Shown here: piece by piece, positions 63,358-64,000 of the stretch | Layout of the letters: each line of letters begins with the position of its first letter | Numbering within the stretch: the stretch's first letter is position 1 | Origin: Bradyrhizobium sp. CB82 | GTDB taxonomy: Bacteria > Pseudomonadota > Alphaproteobacteria > Rhizobiales > Xanthobacteraceae | Length of the DNA stretch: 64,000 nucleotides | NCBI RefSeq assembly: GCF_029714405.1 | Contig: NZ_CP121650.1 | Span: 4,717,001 to 4,781,000, forward strand | Direction: 5' to 3' | The notes under the pieces: generated by a model | What the model was told of the DNA's origin: nothing | What the model saw: only the letters and a program-made list of their open reading frames with translations | The model's database searches: none | Translations under genes and position numbers: made by a program

Positions 63358-63783
63358 TCGAGCGCCTCGCGAAGGATGCAGGGTTACCGATCTATCAGCG
63401 CCTCGTTGCCGGGCCACAAAGCCGGAAAGTAAGGACGAAACGCCCGCTCAGGAGCGGCGGAGAGGCTGACATCTATCAGGTGATGCTGCTCGCATTGGCC
63501 GAAACGGGACCGAAGCCTTCGATTTCCTACGAGGAATTGAGAACTAATCTTAATGCGCTGCTCGTCGAGATGATGCCCCAGAAACACGAAATTACCTCGG
63601 CGCTGAAACATATCGCTATAATTGCAATGAAGCCTGAGTTCTGAAGCGGCGATAGACTGGGATGACGATAAGCGTGAGGTTAACGTTAGCGATCCTTATT
63701 TGAGGTTCTATCTGCGATGGCAAGTCCGATCACGACGCAAGCGTGAAATCCCGCGCCTGTTGCCCGGCTCTGGGGACAGCTAG
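63354..63783 (+). pseudogene. C-terminal remnant of an AAA+ ATPase (COG1672-like), frameshifted
   Basis: The frame from 63354 contains GEADIYQVMLLALAE and ISYEELRTNLNALLVEMMPQ followed by KHEITSALKHI, the winged-helix part that follows the ATPase core in this family. It stops at 63642-63644, but the expected continuation lies in the next frame (AAIDWDDDKREVNVSDPYLR, FYLRWQ, stop at 63783), so one base was gained or lost near 63630. No Walker motifs are present: the N-terminal two thirds are missing. An old insertion-and-decay event is likely. Confidence 0.65.
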
Positions 63784-63916
63784 GCGCCGCTTCCGCAGCC
63801 CACTCTACGAGACCAGTGGCAATCGCGCCACACGCGGCTAAGCCGAAATCTCGCGCTCGGCCCGCCACCTTAGTCAATGGGGCCGGCCTGATTTGTTCGC
63901 CAACTATATCGGTCAC
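63686..63916 (-). CDS. Hypothetical small protein
   Basis: A GTG start at 63916 follows GAGGTACCAAA, a fair ribosome-binding site. The 76-residue product has a mildly hydrophobic middle (DFGLAACGAIATGLVEWAAE). Its 3' half lies antisense to the ATPase remnant, which lowers confidence. From 63917 to the window end nothing is recognised. Confidence 0.3.
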   Translation of the reverse strand: MTDIVGEQIRPAPLTKVAGRARDFGLAACGAIATGLVEWAAEAAPSCPQSRATGAGFHACVVIGLAIADRTSNKDR

Positions 63917-64000
63917 TTTGGTACCTCAAAGTTGTATGAGCCTTTAGCGAACACTATTCCCGCCCGTGAAAGTGTCGGTGTATTGTAAAGAACACCGTTG

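Overview
The window reads as a chromosomal segment of a Bradyrhizobium-like alphaproteobacterium. This is inferred from GC-rich codon use in the right half, an AapJQMP amino-acid transporter, a NodT-type efflux outer-membrane gene, and small proteins of styles I associate with that genus. No database search was possible. A tRNA-Arg(TCT) gene at 28688-28764 (minus strand) divides it: everything to the left is accessory, patchy and visibly lower in GC; everything to the right is compact, high-GC core sequence.

Left part, 1-5.4 kb: a partial YbhB/YbcL-like gene, a NYN-domain gene, several small hypothetical genes, and a remnant beside an intact ABC_sub_bind periplasmic protein. From 5.4 to 23.9 kb lies a surface-polysaccharide (O-antigen-like) locus. 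It holds GT4 glycosyltransferases, a three-gene UDP-L-FucNAc-type sugar-nucleotide module (reductase, FnlA-like, FnlC-like), a tandem GT2 enzyme, a coiled-coil/TylF methyltransferase fusion, a Wzm/Wzt exporter whose Wzt has a C-terminal carbohydrate-binding-like domain, and a divergent O-antigen-ligase-like gene. Most genes overlap or abut, so they probably form one transcription unit ending at Wzt. Two wrecks sit inside: a methyltransferase fragment and a chimeric fnlB/fnlA remnant. From 24 to 28.7 kb are small island genes, a broken lipoprotein, a ClpP-like serine protease with a coupled small partner, and a broken tyrosine recombinase next to the tRNA.

Right part: an alpha-2-macroglobulin/PBP1C pair, with a palindromic repeat read in frame into the PbpC N-terminus; a membrane-lipid glycosylation set (GT39, PAP2, GT2, LAB_N); a DUF3592 protein; a Na/Pi cotransporter; a cystathionine beta-lyase; aapJQMP; and cysteine synthase. 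Next comes an FAD-oxidase/DUF1365/cfa operon in which the first two genes are damaged. It is followed by a four-gene MdtABC-like RND efflux operon, a TapT-type DTW protein, and a frameshifted AAA+ ATPase remnant at the right edge.
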